This document shows, in pieces, positions 1 through 10,640 of a stretch of DNA of 64,000 nucleotides (position 1 is its first letter; each line of letters opens with the position of its first letter). Origin of the DNA: Xenopus tropicalis (taxonomy: Eukaryota > Chordata > Amphibia > Anura > Pipidae); assembly GCF_000004195.4 (NCBI RefSeq), contig NC_030677.2, forward strand, positions 199,615,743 to 199,679,742, read 5' to 3'. The position numbers and the translations under genes were made by a program. The notes under the pieces were generated by a model. The model searched no databases, was not told where the DNA came from, and was given only the letters and a program-made list of their open reading frames with translations.

Positions 1-2787
1 TAGGGTTTCTGTAGCAAACACCCCAGCTGTACCGGTGCAGGAATGGCTGCCCCCGGGGCTACACAGCGGGGTATTTATATAAACTATAGTGGGTTTCTGT
101 AGCAAACACCCCAGTTGTACCAGTGCAGGAATGGCTGCCCCCGGGGCTACACAGCGGGGTATTTATATAAACTATAGTAGGGTTTCTGTAGCAAACACCC
201 CAGCTGTACCAGTGCAGGAATGGCTGCCCCCGGGGCTACACAGCGGGGTATTTATATAAACTATAGTAGGGTTTCTGTAGCAAACACCCCAGCTGTACCA
301 GTGCAGGAATGGCTGCCCCCGGGGCTACACAGCGGGGTATTTATGTAAACTATAGTAGGGTTTCTGTAGCAAACACCCCAGCTGTACCAGTGCAGGAATG
401 GCTGCCCCCGGGGCTACACAGCAGGGTATTTATATAAACTATAGTAGGGTTTCTGTAGCAAACACCCCAGCTGTACCAGTCCAGGAATGGCTGCCCCCGG
501 GGCTACACAGCGGGGTATTTATATAAACTATAGTAGGGTTTCTGTAGCAAACACCCCAGCTGTACCAGTGCAGGAATGGCTGCCCCCGGGGCTACACAGC
601 GGGGTATTTATATAAACTATAGTAGGGTTTCTGTAGCAAACACCCCAGCTGTACCAGTGCAGGAATGGCTGCCCCCGGGGCTACACAGCGGGGTATTTAT
701 ATAAACTATAGTAGGGTTTCTGTAGCAAACACCCCAGCTGTACCAGTCCAGGAATGGCTGCCCCCGGGGCTACACAGCGGGGTATTTATATAAACTATAG
801 TAGGGTTTCTGTAGCAAACACCCCAGCTGTACCAGTGCAGGAATGGCTGCCCCCGGGGCTACACAGCGGGGTATTTATATAAACTATAGTAGGGTTTCTG
901 TAGCAAACACCCCAGCTGTACCAGTGCAGGAATGGCTGCCCCCGGGGCTACACAGCGGGGTATTTATATAAACTATAGTAGGGTTTCTGTAGCAAACACC
1001 CCAGCTGTACCAGTGCAGGAATGGCTGCCCCCGGGGCTACACAGCGGTTTATTTATATAAACTATAGTAGGGTTTCTGTAGCAAACACCCCAGCTGTACC
1101 AGTGCAGGAATGGCTGCCCCCGGGGCTACACAGCGGGGTATTTATATAAACTATAGTAGGGTTTCTGTAGCAAACACCCCAGCTGTACCAGTGCAGGAAT
1201 GGCTGCCCCCGGGGCTACACAGCGGGGTATTTATATAAACTATAGTAGGGTTTCTGTAGCAAACACCCCAGCTGTACCAGTGCAGGAATGGCTGCCCCCG
1301 GGGCTACACAGCAGGGTATTTATATAAACTATAGTAGGGTTTCTGTAGCAAACACCCCAGCTGTACCAGTGCAGGAATGGCTGCCCCCGGGGCTACACAG
1401 CAGGGTATTTATATAAACTATAGTAGGGTTTCTGTAGCAAACACCCCAGCTGTACCAGTGCAGGAATGGCTGCCCCCGGGGCTACACAGCAGGGTATTTA
1501 TATAAACTATAGTAGGGTTTCTGTAGCAAACACCCCAGCTGTACCAGTGCAGGAATGGCTGCCCCCGGGGCTACACAGCAGGGTATTTATATAAACTATA
1601 GTAGGGTTTCTGTAGCAAACACCCCAGCTGTACCAGTGCAGGAATGGCTGCCCCCGGGGCTACACAGTGGGGTATTTATATAAACTATAGTAGGGTTTCT
1701 GTAGCAAACACCCCAGCTGTACCAGAGCAGGAATGGCTGCCCCCGGGGCTACACAGCGGGGTATTTATATAAACTATAGTAGGGTTTCTGTAGCAAACAC
1801 CCCAGCTGTACCAGTGCAGGAATGGCTGCCCCCGGGGCTACACAGCGGGGTATTTATATAAACTATAGTAGGGTTTCTGTAGCAAACACCCCAGCTGTAC
1901 CAGTGCAGGAATGGCTGCCCCCGGGCTACACAGCAGGGTATTTATATAAACTATAGTAGGGTTTCTGTAGCAAACACCCCAGCTGTACCAGTGCAGGAAT
2001 GGCTGCCCCCGGGGCTACACAGCGGGGTATTTATATAAACTATAGTAGGGTTTCTGTAGCAAACACCCCAGCTGTACCAGTGCAGGAATGGCTGCCCCCG
2101 GGGCTACACAGCGGGGTATTTATATAAACTATAGTAGGGTTTCTGTAGCAAACACCCCAGCTGTACCAGTGCAGGAATGGCTGCCCCCGGGGCTACACAG
2201 CGGGGTATTTATATAAACTATAGTAGGGTTTCTGTAGCAAACACCCCAGCTGTACCAGTGCAGGAACGGCTGCCCCCGGGGCTACACAGCGGGGTATTTA
2301 TATAAACTATAGTAGGGTTTCTGTAGCAAACACCCCAGCTGTACCAGTGCAGGAATGGCTGCCCCCGGGGCTACACAGCAGGGTATTTATATAAACTATA
2401 GTAGGGTTTCTGTAGCAAACACCCCAGCTGTACCAGTGCAGGAATGGCTGCCCCCAGGGCTACACAGCGGGGTATTTATATAAACTATAGTAGGGTTTCT
2501 GTAGCAAACACCCCAGCTGTACCAGTGCAGGAATGGCTGCCCCCGGGGCTACACAGCAGGGTATTTATATAAACTATAGTAGGGTTTCTGTAGCAAACAC
2601 CCCAGCTGTACCAGTGCAGGAATGGCTGCCCCCAGGGCTACACAGCGGGGTATTTATATAAACTATAGTAGGGTTTCTGTAGCAAACACCCCAGCTGTAC
2701 CAGTGCAGGAATGGCTGCCCCCGGGGCTACACAGCAGGGTATTTATATAAACTATAGTAGGGTTTCTGTAGCAAACACCCCAGCTGT
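1..2787. repeat. 89-bp tandem array (about 31 copies), open at left edge
   Basis: About 31 head-to-tail copies of an 89-bp unit beginning TAGGGTTTCTGTAGCAAACA and ending TTTATATAAACTATAG, plus a final partial copy stopping at CAGCTGT (2787). Unit starts fall at 1, 90, 178 and 267 and then every 89 bp, with single-base deletions near 91 and 1924. Copies are nearly identical; changes recur at a few sites (GCGGGG or GCAGGG, GTGCAG or GTCCAG). Each unit has a possible stem, CCCC-a-GCTGT pairing with ACAGCGGGG, around a loop holding CCCCGGGG. There is no coding capacity, and no unique spacers as in a CRISPR array. The array continues beyond the window, so total size is unknown. Confidence 0.97.
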
Positions 2788-2876
2788 TAATGGAATAGCA
2801 AAGGCCATCCTTACAATTGCTCATAGATTTCTCTGTAGAAAATATAGGTTGGCTTCCAAGTCACTTTTTTAACCTA

Positions 2877-3345
2877 TTAAATGGGTGGTTCACCTTTAAG
2901 TTACTAGTGATGAGCGAATGTTTTCGCCAGGCATGGATTCGCAGCGAATTTCCGCCATTGGCGAATTGTTTCACAAAAATTTCGTCGCACAGAATTTTTT
3001 TTTGTTGCACGTCAAAAAGGGCGCAGTCACATCAAAAAAAGGGCGCGGGTGCAGCAAAAAAGGCGCGGTCACATCAAAATTGGGCACAGTCGCGTCAAAA
3101 ATGCGTTTTGCTAATTTTTAGCCGTTTCGCAAATTCTATGGCGAAGCAAAATGGGACAGATTCACTCATCACTATAAGTTACCTTTTAGAATCTTATAGA
3201 GTGGTCAGTTCTAAGCAACTTTTTATTTGGCCTTTATTATTTATTTTTCAAAGTTACATTTTTGAAAAAAGTTTTCCTTTTGGCTCTTTTCAACTTTCAA
3301 AAGGGGGTCACTGACCCCGGCAGCCATGAAACTTTTGCTCCGCAA
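2877..3345. mobile_element. older MITE remnant split by a younger hAT-like MITE
   Basis: The segment begins TTAAATGGGTGGTTCACC and, after the nested insertion at 2905-3174, resumes with GTTACCTTTTAGAATC and reaches GGGGGTCACTGACCCC near 3305-3320. A related piece in the opposite orientation lies at 35800-35962 (GGGGTCAGTGACCCCC, then GGTGAACTACCCCTTTAA), which shows a dispersed family with a TTAA-bearing end. The right boundary is uncertain. Confidence 0.6.
2905..3174. mobile_element. hAT-like MITE, TAGTGATGAGCGAA family, copy 1
   Basis: Terminal inverted repeats are TAGTGATGAGCGAAT at the left and a matching ATTCACTCATCACTA at the right. It is flanked by a perfect 8-bp target-site duplication TAAGTTAC at 2897-2904 and 3175-3182, the length characteristic of hAT transposons. 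The interior has degenerate GGCGCGGTCACATCAAAA-type blocks and no transposase. It inserted into the older repeat at 2877-3345. Confidence 0.88.
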
Positions 3346-3548
3346 GACTATAATTTTGTTGTTATTGTTACTTTTTGTTGCCTATTTCCTTTTCATATAC
3401 CAGTCTCTCATTCACACCACTCCCTGGTAATTTGAACCCAAGCAACCAGATAACTGCTGAAATTCCAGACTGGAGAGTATTTGAACAAAAAGGGAAATAA
3501 TTAAAAATACAAATGATAAAAATGAAGACCAGTTGCAAATTGTCTTAA
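3183..3548. other. intergenic, no gene seen
   Basis: The first part is the right half of the older MITE remnant. From about 3345 to 3548 the sequence is AT-rich with no supported exon, RNA gene or repeat array. Confidence 0.5.
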
Positions 3549-4028
3549 ATGAGAAGGAAAGGTAAAAACTAAGTAAGCTTTATCAGAAAGGTCTATGTAA
3601 ATACAGCCATAAGCACTCACAGAAACGCTGCACTGAGTCCTCTATCAAAAGAAACAGGATTTCTTGTCTCATTTTGTGTAAACATGTTCTTCGGTATCAG
3701 ACTTCCTCTCCTTTAGGGCTCCTTCAGGTTTGGGGCTTGAGTCTGCTCAGTTCTCTCCCTTCACTCCCCCCTTCCATAATAATTCATAAGAACTCACTCC
3801 CCCTCCTATCAGAATGTGTGATCTGAGCTAACAACAGCTAGAGCTGCAGCAGGAAGCTATGAAAATCAAGCTAAAATGGCAGCTGCTATCTTAAAGAAAC
3901 AAAGGGAGCTTCTAGGGCTGTTTACTCAGGTATGGTAAAGCTTTCTGCTGAATAAATATAGTGTTCTAGGTGGCACTAATGTGGCAAATCTATTGGCAGT
4001 AAAATGCCAAAATGTCTTTCCTTCTCCT
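3549..4028. mobile_element. TTAA-type (T2/Kolobok-like) MITE, copy 1
   Basis: A 480-bp element between TTAA sites (3545-3548 and 4029-4032), with terminal repeats ATGAGAAGGAAAGG at the left and CTTTCCTTCTCCT at the right. It is collinear with the element at 60738-61211, sharing internal blocks such as GCCATAAGCACTCAC and GGTGGCACTAATGTGGCA. TTAA duplication and AGGAGAAGGAAAGG termini fit the T2/Kolobok elements known in Xenopus. No transposase is encoded. Confidence 0.85.
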
Positions 4029-4179
4029 TTAAAATATCACTCTCTACATTGTGAGAGATGCAATGGGAAAGGTCATTATTTGGTGTATTTCCACCAGTAT
4101 TTAAGGTGGGATGCAAATGGCCCAAGGTAAAATACCCGGTTTTACAGCAGGTAATGCTGTTTTAGAGTAAATCTCCTTT

Positions 4180-4640
4180 AAGGTTTGATTTGGCCAGCTG
4201 TAGGGAGCTGCCTGATTAGGCTGCAGGTGAGCAGCCAATAAAAGGGGTTGTGTGATTTAGGGAGTTGGAATTGAATGCTGATTGAGTGAAGGTCACTCTC
4301 AGAGCAGGGCACAGAGCAGGAGGGCTGCCTGTGTGAGGAACTCCCAGAGGAGCTAGGGGTGCCACCTGCCACTGCCAGGAAGCAGAGGGAGTGCTGACCG
4401 AATGGATGAGTGCTGAGAGGGCTCGGCAAGGCTTAGTGTGAAGCCTGAGTGTTCCAGAGCGTGGAAATAACCCTGGAAGGTGAGAACCCTGAAGAAGGGA
4501 CATCTCAAAACCCTGAACTGTTTACTGAACTGTTTTTATGTCTCTGTTGGGAAGAATGGGCCCTTAATAAACCTGAGTTTTGCCTGAAGACTTGGTGTCC
4601 CTGTCTCTATGCTCCAGATCCTCTGCATGCCTGCCTACTA
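4180..4640 (+). mobile_element. LTR-like fragment (probable retrotransposon LTR)
   Basis: A GC-richer block with promoter-like and polyadenylation-like signals in the order expected for an LTR: CCAATAAAAGG at about 4235-4245 as a TATA-like element, then TTAATAAACCTGAG at about 4564-4577 as a poly(A) signal, then the GT-rich CTTGGTGTCCCTGTC. No gag or pol and no target-site duplication were identified. It could instead be a 3' exon or another repeat. Confidence 0.4.
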
Positions 4641-5029
4641 TTGCTAATTCCCCCAAAACTGCGTGTACAGGCATTCAGCATGTCACAACATCATACTAAA
4701 TGCTAACTCAAAGGTAAACAACCCCTTTAAACCTGATGATGATAAGTATAACAAGACAAAAAGAGAAAATGTTTTTGGCTCAGGAGTAGACATAGGGGAA
4801 ATATCTAGCGCTGTCCCACCACCATGGGCTGCCAACTCCCCTTTTTTGGCCTGGGTACACAGGTGCCTTCCCCTCCATATTATCATGTGGATTCGAGAGA
4901 CTAATGGAACTCTTCTGCCCTCTTGGTCCCCCTACAATAGGAACAGAAGGAAGTTATGGGACTTCCCAGCACCTCTCAAGGTTCCCAATCTCACATGGGC
5001 TTGGTTGCTATGATTAATGAAATTCTATA
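4641..5029. other. intergenic, nothing supported
   Basis: Mixed-composition sequence with short ORFs on both strands that lack domains or coding bias. No RNA gene or repeat terminus was recognised. Confidence 0.5.
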
Positions 5030-5235
5030 ATGTGATGTGATGCGCGTGTCAAAGCCATTGTCCATTTTTTTGGACGCATGTCATTTTTCTGACGTGTGTG
5101 ACAATTTGTTGTGACTCGGGTGCCAGTTTTTGGTCGTACGGCAATTTTTTCAGTGGTGCGGATAAATCCACCAATGGCGAAACGTGGAAACTCGCTGCGA
5201 ATCCACGCCTGGCAAATAATTTTGCTCACCGCTAC
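5030..5235. mobile_element. degenerate hAT-like MITE remnant (TAGTGATGAGCGAA family)
   Basis: The right half contains CACCAATGGCGAAACG, CGCTGCGAATCCACGCCTGG and TTTTGCTCACCGCTA, which match the end region of the intact copies at 2905 and 5390 in reverse orientation. The left terminus is not recognisable, so this is an eroded or truncated copy. Confidence 0.6.
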
Positions 5236-5389
5236 CCACTGACTGTTAGAGAAGCTCTCCGGTTTGTAGCTGCCAAATCTTCTCATTTGACTTCTCATGT
5301 TTTCCTTTGATAAATCAAAAAACTTGAATATTACGGAAAAAAAAGTAAATTTGAATAAATCAGCCTCTTAGTATTTTAGGTTCCACTAC

Positions 5390-5632
5390 TAGTGATGAGC
5401 GAATTTTTTCGCCAGGCATGGATTCGCAGTGAATTTCCGCATTTCGCCATTGGCGAATTGTTTAGCAAAATTTCGGTAAAAATTTGCCGCAGAAAAATTT
5501 GGCGTGCGTCAAAAAAGGCAGCGGTCGCGTCAAAAAAAATGCCGGCGACGTGGGCGACAAAAAAAGACGCGCACGACAAATGCGTTTCGCAAATTTTTCA
5601 ATCACATTTTCGGGCAGATTTGCTCATCACTA
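5390..5632. mobile_element. hAT-like MITE, TAGTGATGAGCGAA family, copy 2
   Basis: The left terminus is TAGTGATGAGCGAATT and the right TTTGCTCATCACTA. A perfect 8-bp target-site duplication TCCACTAC lies at 5382-5389 and 5633-5640. The interior has GTCAAAAAAGGCAGCGG-like blocks. Non-coding; ORFs crossing it are incidental. Confidence 0.88.
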
Positions 5633-5640
5633 TCCACTAC

Positions 5641-6276
5641 GCCAAGATAGATATTTTCTACGTTACATACTCCCTTTGTCTCTGTACAAGAACCCAGAAG
5701 CCCATCCCCAATGGGATACAATGACTATGGCCAATAAAATCAGTTTGTCATCATTTGTATTTAATGCTATTTAATTCCTACACGGGCGCATTACCCCAGA
5801 TGTTTAAACATGACAAATTGCACAAATAAACTGCTATAATTAAATTCCACAGAAAACAGAAAATAGCTCAAACGCATTATTAAATACATTGAAAATAATC
5901 AACAGACCAGTCCATGATGATCTATAGAAAGGCTGGTAAATTTAAATAAATATCCTTGTGCTAAACCCGACTATAGGAGAATATAGACTATTGTCAGAAG
6001 CAGCCAATCAGTGAAGCCCATTTTGGAAGGGAATAGATGTTGTCGGGTGGAAATGGATAAACACTTAAGGGAGTGAAAGGACCTTGCTCAGTAGTAATTT
6101 AGGCCTCGCATGGGTAACCTGGAAATCCTTTAGCAATAATCTTCAAATAGACGGGGAACCAATTACATTTAAAGTTTGTTTATTTCCCCCCCCCCATATC
6201 AAAGATGTAGCCAACAATTCCTGTGCCGAATTTCTACTAAATCAAGTCTCCGTTATGCAAAAATTAAGGGGATAAA
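5641..6276. other. intergenic, nothing supported
   Basis: About 630 bp of AT-rich sequence with no gene, RNA gene or clear repeat terminus. A short C-run lies at about 6187-6195. Confidence 0.5.
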
Positions 6277-6455
6277 GGGGATCATTTATAACGACTGGGC
6301 AAATTTGCACCTTAGTGGTAACCCATGGCAACCAATTAGGGTACCGTATTTGCTTTTATTACTCAGTCTGCAATTCGATAAAAATAGGCTAATAAGATTG
6401 GTTGCTATGGGTAATGCCCAGGTGCAAATTTGATCAGTCATTATAAAATGACCCC
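6277..6455. mobile_element. short inverted-repeat MITE (GGGGATCATTTATAA termini)
   Basis: Imperfect terminal inverted repeats of about 35 bp: GGGGATCATTTATAACGACT at the left and, reversed at the right, GGGGTCATTTTATAATGACT. Both are followed inward by CAAATTTGCACC. The flanking duplication is not clear. Related ends occur at about 28290 and 53460. Confidence 0.7.
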
Positions 6456-6522
6456 ACAGATACTCAATTAACATCAGACACAGACCAGTTGGCCAGCTGC
6501 TTCTTCTGATATTTCAGAAGAT

Positions 6523-6877
6523 TAGTGATGAGCGAATCTGTCCCGTCTTGCTTTGCCGAAAAATTCGCGAATCTGTCAAAAGATTCACGAAACGGCGGAA
6601 AATTCGCGAAACGGCAGCTATTCTTTTGTCCCGCGGCAATTATTTTGTCGCCCGCAGCTATTCTTTTGAAACGCGGCAATTATTTTATCGGCCGCAGCTA
6701 TTCTTTTGTCACCCAGCTATTATTTTGTCACCCGTGGCTATTCTTTTGTCGCCCGCGGCTATTCTTTTTGGACACGCTGCAAATTTTTTGGTGGCAAATT
6801 TTTCATCAATTCCGCGAAACAATCCGCCAATGGCGAAATGCGGAAATTCGCCTGCCGAAACATTTTGCCCATCACTA
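6523..6877. mobile_element. hAT-like MITE, TAGTGATGAGCGAA family, copy 3
   Basis: Termini are TAGTGATGAGCGAATCTG and TGCCCATCACTA, with flanking octamers CAGAAGAT (6515-6522) and GAGAAGAT (6878-6885) matching at 7 of 8. The interior, about 6612-6770, has roughly seven degenerate copies of a 21-bp unit (GGCTATTCTTTTGTCGCCCGC type) that is expanded further in copy 4. Confidence 0.85.
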
Positions 6878-6885
6878 GAGAAGAT

Positions 6886-7344
6886 TTATTTGCCTTGGAT
6901 ATACAATATCTGATGGGTAGTATTTGTATTGTGCTTGTGCCTGGTATATGTATTTCTTTTAAAAGCTACACTATGGTGGAGGACCAACTGCTTGGTAGTT
7001 CCTGGGCCATGTATAAAAAGTAATTTGGACTTTTTTGGGGATTAGGCTACTAACTGCCCTGGAGCAGTAACCCCTCCCTTGGACTGCTTGGTACCAATGG
7101 TGCTAAGGGGGAGGTTGGACTTGAGTCTTGGAACCATTTAAATGCTATTTGTTCAGATGTTATGTTGTTCATTTGAAAAAGGGCTTTGCCCAAAACATGT
7201 AGTGGAACACACTAATAAACACTAATTGCAGCAAAGCCCTGCAGTGTCAGGTGTCCTCCATTATTTTATATTTTGTCTACATGTAATTAGTGCTACAACA
7301 GGAGCACAGGAGCGATAGCCTGCCTGAAGGAGGCAGCTGAACTG
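6886..7344. other. unclassified repeat-like intergenic sequence
   Basis: No gene. It holds a perfect 10-bp inverted repeat, AGGGCTTTGC with GCAAAGCCCT, at about 7180-7240, with ACTAATAAACACTAAT between the arms. This resembles 3' ends of dispersed retroelements, but I could not assign a family. Confidence 0.4.
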
Positions 7345-7354
7345 GAATACTGGA

Positions 7355-8311
7355 TTGGGAAGGATTTTGGCTATATCTGAGGTTGCCTGTTCCACTGAGA
7401 CCTGGTGGGATGATAAATGCGACTGGGCTGCGAATTTAAATGGTTATACACTTTTTAGGAGGGACAGAGAGATTAAAAAGGGTGGAGGGGTTTGTCTTTA
7501 CGTAAAGTCAGACTTAAAGCCATGTAATAAAGACATTACCAATGAAAACGTCGAATCTCTTTGGGTAGAAATTTCTGTAGGGCTGAAGGTCACAAAGAAA
7601 ATGATCATTGGTGTATGCTATAAACCACCCCGTATAGATGAGGGGGATGAGGCCCAGCTATTGTTGCAAATGGAGGAGGCTTCAAAACTAGGTCAAGTTG
7701 TTGTTATGGGGGACTTTAATTATCCGGACATTGACTGGAGTAATGGGGTGGCTAAGTCAGAAAAAGCTAGTAGGTTTGTAAATATGCTAAATGACAACTT
7801 TTTATTTCAGGCGGTTCAAGAACCCACTAGGAATGACGCTATTTTGGACCTGGTAATATCTAATAATAATGAACTCATCTCTAACATTTGTGTGGGTGAG
7901 CATTTGGGGAACAGTGATCACAACATGGTCTCCTTTGAGATAATGCTGCAGAGACAGCTCTATAAGGGAGTAACTAAAACACTCAATTTTAGACGTGCAG
8001 ACTTTGCCAGTATAAGGGCATCTCTGCAATGTGTCAACTGGGAAAGGCTTTTCATGGGGTTAGACACAGAAGGAAATTGGAACATCTTTAAAACATTGCT
8101 TTGTAGGTATACACAACAGTATATCCCCCTTGTAAGCAAGGAGAGGCATCGCAAAGCAAAACCTTTATGGCTGAATAAAAGTGTTAGGGTCGAGGTTGGT
8201 AAGAAAAAACGTGCTTTTAGGGCATTCAAGTTAGCTGGGACAGCGGAAACTTTCATCAGGTACAAGGAAGCAAATAAAGCAGCAAAAAAGCTATCAGGCA
8301 AGCTAAAATAG
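7355..8311 (+). pseudogene. LINE endonuclease domain remnant
   Basis: This part would have nicked target DNA for target-primed reverse transcription. The frame shows ETWWDDKCDW, then GYTLFRRDRE, GGGVCLYVKS, VVMGDFNYPDIDW (catalytic Asp and Asn of the GDFN motif) and GNSDHNMVSFE (SDH motif), the hallmarks of the apurinic-type endonuclease of CR1/L2 LINEs. The apparent start is not a biological start, because the domain N-terminus is absent. The frame ends at a TAG created by a shift in the A-run at about 8286-8291; homologous sequence continues in the next frame. Confidence 0.9.
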
Positions 8312-8432
8312 AGATGGAAAGGGATATTGCAGCTAGGAGTAAAAAGAATCCTAAATTATTTTTTAATTATGTGAATAGTAAAAAAATGAAGCAAGAAGGG
8401 GTGGGAACTTTATTATCACGGGGGGGGGTAAG

Positions 8433-9619
8433 TTGGTTGATGAGAATGGGGAAAAAGCTGAAATTTTGAACTCTTATTTTTCATCTGTCTATACATCTGA
8501 GGAGCCAGATAATGAAGGCTTCCCTTGTAATATGCCCAGTTCTAGTAATTTAGCTACTGGCGCATGGGTCACTCGGGAGGAAATTCAAAAGAGACTTGAA
8601 CATGTAAAGGTAAACAAAGGTCCAGGGCCGGATGGGATTCATCCCAGGGTATTAAATGAGCTGAGCGCTGTGATTGCCAAACCTCTTCACTTAATTTTTC
8701 AGGATTCATTGAGGTCTGGCATGGTGCCGAGAGACTGGCGGATTGCTAATGTGGTGCCGTTATTTAAAAAGGGATCCCGTTCTCAGCCTGAAAACTATAG
8801 GCCTGTTAGTCTGACATCAGTAGTAGGAAAACTTTTGGAAGGGGTAATAAGGGATAGGGTACTTGAATACATTGCAGTTCACAATACTATTAGTTTGTGC
8901 CAGCATGGTTTTATGGGTAACAGATCTTGCCAGACTAATTTAGTCACCTTTTATGAGGAGGTGAGCAGGAACCTCGATGCTGGAATGGCAGTTGATGTCA
9001 TCTACTTGGACTTTGCTAAAGCGTTTGATACAGTACCTCACAGAAGGTTAATGATCAAATTAAGGAATATTGGCCTAGAACATAATATTTGTAATTGGAT
9101 AGAGAACTGGCTGAAGGATAGAGTACAAAGAGTGGTTGTAAATGGAACATTTTCTAATTGGACCAGTGTGGTTAGTGGAGTACCGCAGGGGTCAGTCCTT
9201 GGTCCTTTGCTTTTTAACTTGTTTATTAATGACCTGGAGGTGGGCATAGACAGTACTGTTTCTATTTTTGCTGATGACACAAAATTGTGCAAAACTATAA
9301 GTTCCATGCAGGATGTGCCGCTTTGCAGAGCGATTTGACAAAATTAGATAACTGGGCAGCAAACTGGAAAATGAGGTTCAATGTTGACAAGTGCAAAGTT
9401 ATGCACTTTGGTAGAAATAATATAAACGCAAACTATCTACTGAATGGTAGTGTGTTGGGGGTTTCCTTAATGGAGAAGGATCTAGGGGTTTTTGTTGATA
9501 ACAAGTTGTCTAATTCCAGGCAGTGTCATTCTGTGGCTACTAAAGCAAATAAAGTGCTGTCTTGTATAAAAAAGGGCATTGACTCAAGGGATGAGAACAT
9601 AATTTTTGCCCCTTTATAG
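8433..9619 (+). pseudogene. LINE reverse transcriptase remnant (two overlapping frames)
   Basis: Reverse transcriptase motifs appear in order: KGPGPDGIHPRVL, PENYRPVSLTSVVGKLLE, VDVIYLDFAKAFDTVPH (first catalytic Asp), GVPQGSVLGPLLFNLFINDL and ADDTKL (the catalytic DD pair). After 9338 the homology moves to the frame spanning 9287-9619, which carries WAANWKMRFNVDKCKVMHFG and MEKDLGVFVDNKL. The upstream break lies in the run of nine or more G at about 8420-8428. The product is not functional as one protein. Confidence 0.92.
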
Positions 9620-9733
9620 GTCCCTGGTAAGGCCTCACCTTGAGTATGCAGTGCAGTTTTGGGCTCCAGTCCTTAAGAAGGATATTAATGAGCTGGAGAG
9701 AGTGCAGAGACTGCAACTAAACTGGTAAAGGGG

Positions 9734-10102
9734 ATGGAAGATTTAAGCTATGAGGTGAGACTGTCAAGGTTGGGGTTGTTTTCTCTGGAAAAGAGGCGCT
9801 TGCGAGGGGACATGATTACTCTGTACAAGTACATTAGAGGGGATTATAGGCAGTTGGGGGATGTTCTTTTTTCCCATAAAAACAATCAGCGCACCAGAGG
9901 CCCCCCCTTTAGATTAGAGGAAAGGAGCTTCCATTTGAAGCAGCGTAGGTGGTTTTTCACGGTGAGGGCAGTGAGGTTGGGGAATGCCCTTCCTAGTGAT
10001 GGGGTAATGGCAGATTCTGTTAATGCCTATAAGAGGGGCCTGGATGAGTTCTTGATCAATCAGAATATCCAAGGCTATTGTGATACTAATATCTACAGTT
10101 AG
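9734..10102 (+). pseudogene. LINE C-terminal region remnant
   Basis: An open 122-residue stretch with LSYEVRLSRLGLFSLEKRRL, RGDMITLYKYIRG and FFTVRAVRLGNALPSDGV, the conserved C-terminal segment of CR1-like ORF2 proteins. The function of this segment is unclear. It follows the reverse transcriptase after a frameshift at about 9722 and ends at a stop about 120 bp before the 3' repeat tail. Confidence 0.85.
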
Positions 10103-10220
10103 TACTAGTGGTTGTATTTATAGTTTATGTATGTGAGTGTATAGATTGGTAGGTGTGGGTTAGGTGTGCTGGGTTTACTTGGATGGGTTGAACTTGATGG
10201 ACACTGGTCTTTTTTCAACC

Positions 10221-10270
10221 CTATGTAACTATGTAACTATGTAACTATGTAACTATGTAACTATGTAACT
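10221..10270 (+). repeat. LINE 3' octamer tail (CTATGTAA)n
   Basis: About six tandem copies of CTATGTAA directly after TTTTTTCAACC. Short 3' repeat tails replace poly(A) in CR1-type LINEs, so this marks the 3' end and confirms plus-strand orientation. Confidence 0.9.
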
Positions 10271-10640
10271 GTAGAGCCATTTCATATGGCTGCCTCATTA
10301 AGACTAGAATGTGGTCTAGATGCCCCAACCCCTCTACAAAACTAGAACGTGGCCTAGGTGCCCCAGCCCCAGACTCTCACTAATATCTGTCCCTAGTGTC
10401 CACTTACTGTATGAGGTCCTGACTGATACCCTCTTGCCTTGATCTGCACTCATTAGCCCTGTATTTGCCCCCGAATCCTAATTCCAATAGATCAGCAACT
10501 TCTACTTATGTTCTATATATATATATATATATATGATCCAAAAGTTTATTCAAGTTTTTCTCAAATGTATTTTGGGAATGAACTTTGCGACCCAAAGAAC
10601 CAGTAACAGTTTGGTTTTAGTTGCTCTTGTGTTGTATTGT
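10271..10640. other. intergenic, nothing supported except a (TA)n run
   Basis: No gene. A short (AT)n tract lies at about 10514-10534. Confidence 0.5.

Larger units (their letters stand above)
7345..10270 (+). mobile_element. CR1/L2-like non-LTR retrotransposon, 5'-truncated and frameshifted
   Basis: A degenerate LINE with, in order, an AP-type endonuclease (7355-8311), a reverse transcriptase (8433-9338, continuing in another frame to 9619 and 9620-9725), a C-terminal region (9734-10102), a short 3' UTR with TTGAACTTGATGGACACTGG, and a CTATGTAA octamer tail. The frame is broken at least five times: at the A-run near 8290, the G-run near 8420, near 9310-9330, near 9615 and near 9722. The endonuclease N-terminus is missing, so the copy is 5'-truncated. 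Family choice rests on the protein motifs and the tail. Confidence 0.93.

Noticed and set aside
1..2787. CRISPR-like regular repeat
   Set aside because: The units are contiguous with no unique spacers, and the DNA is vertebrate.
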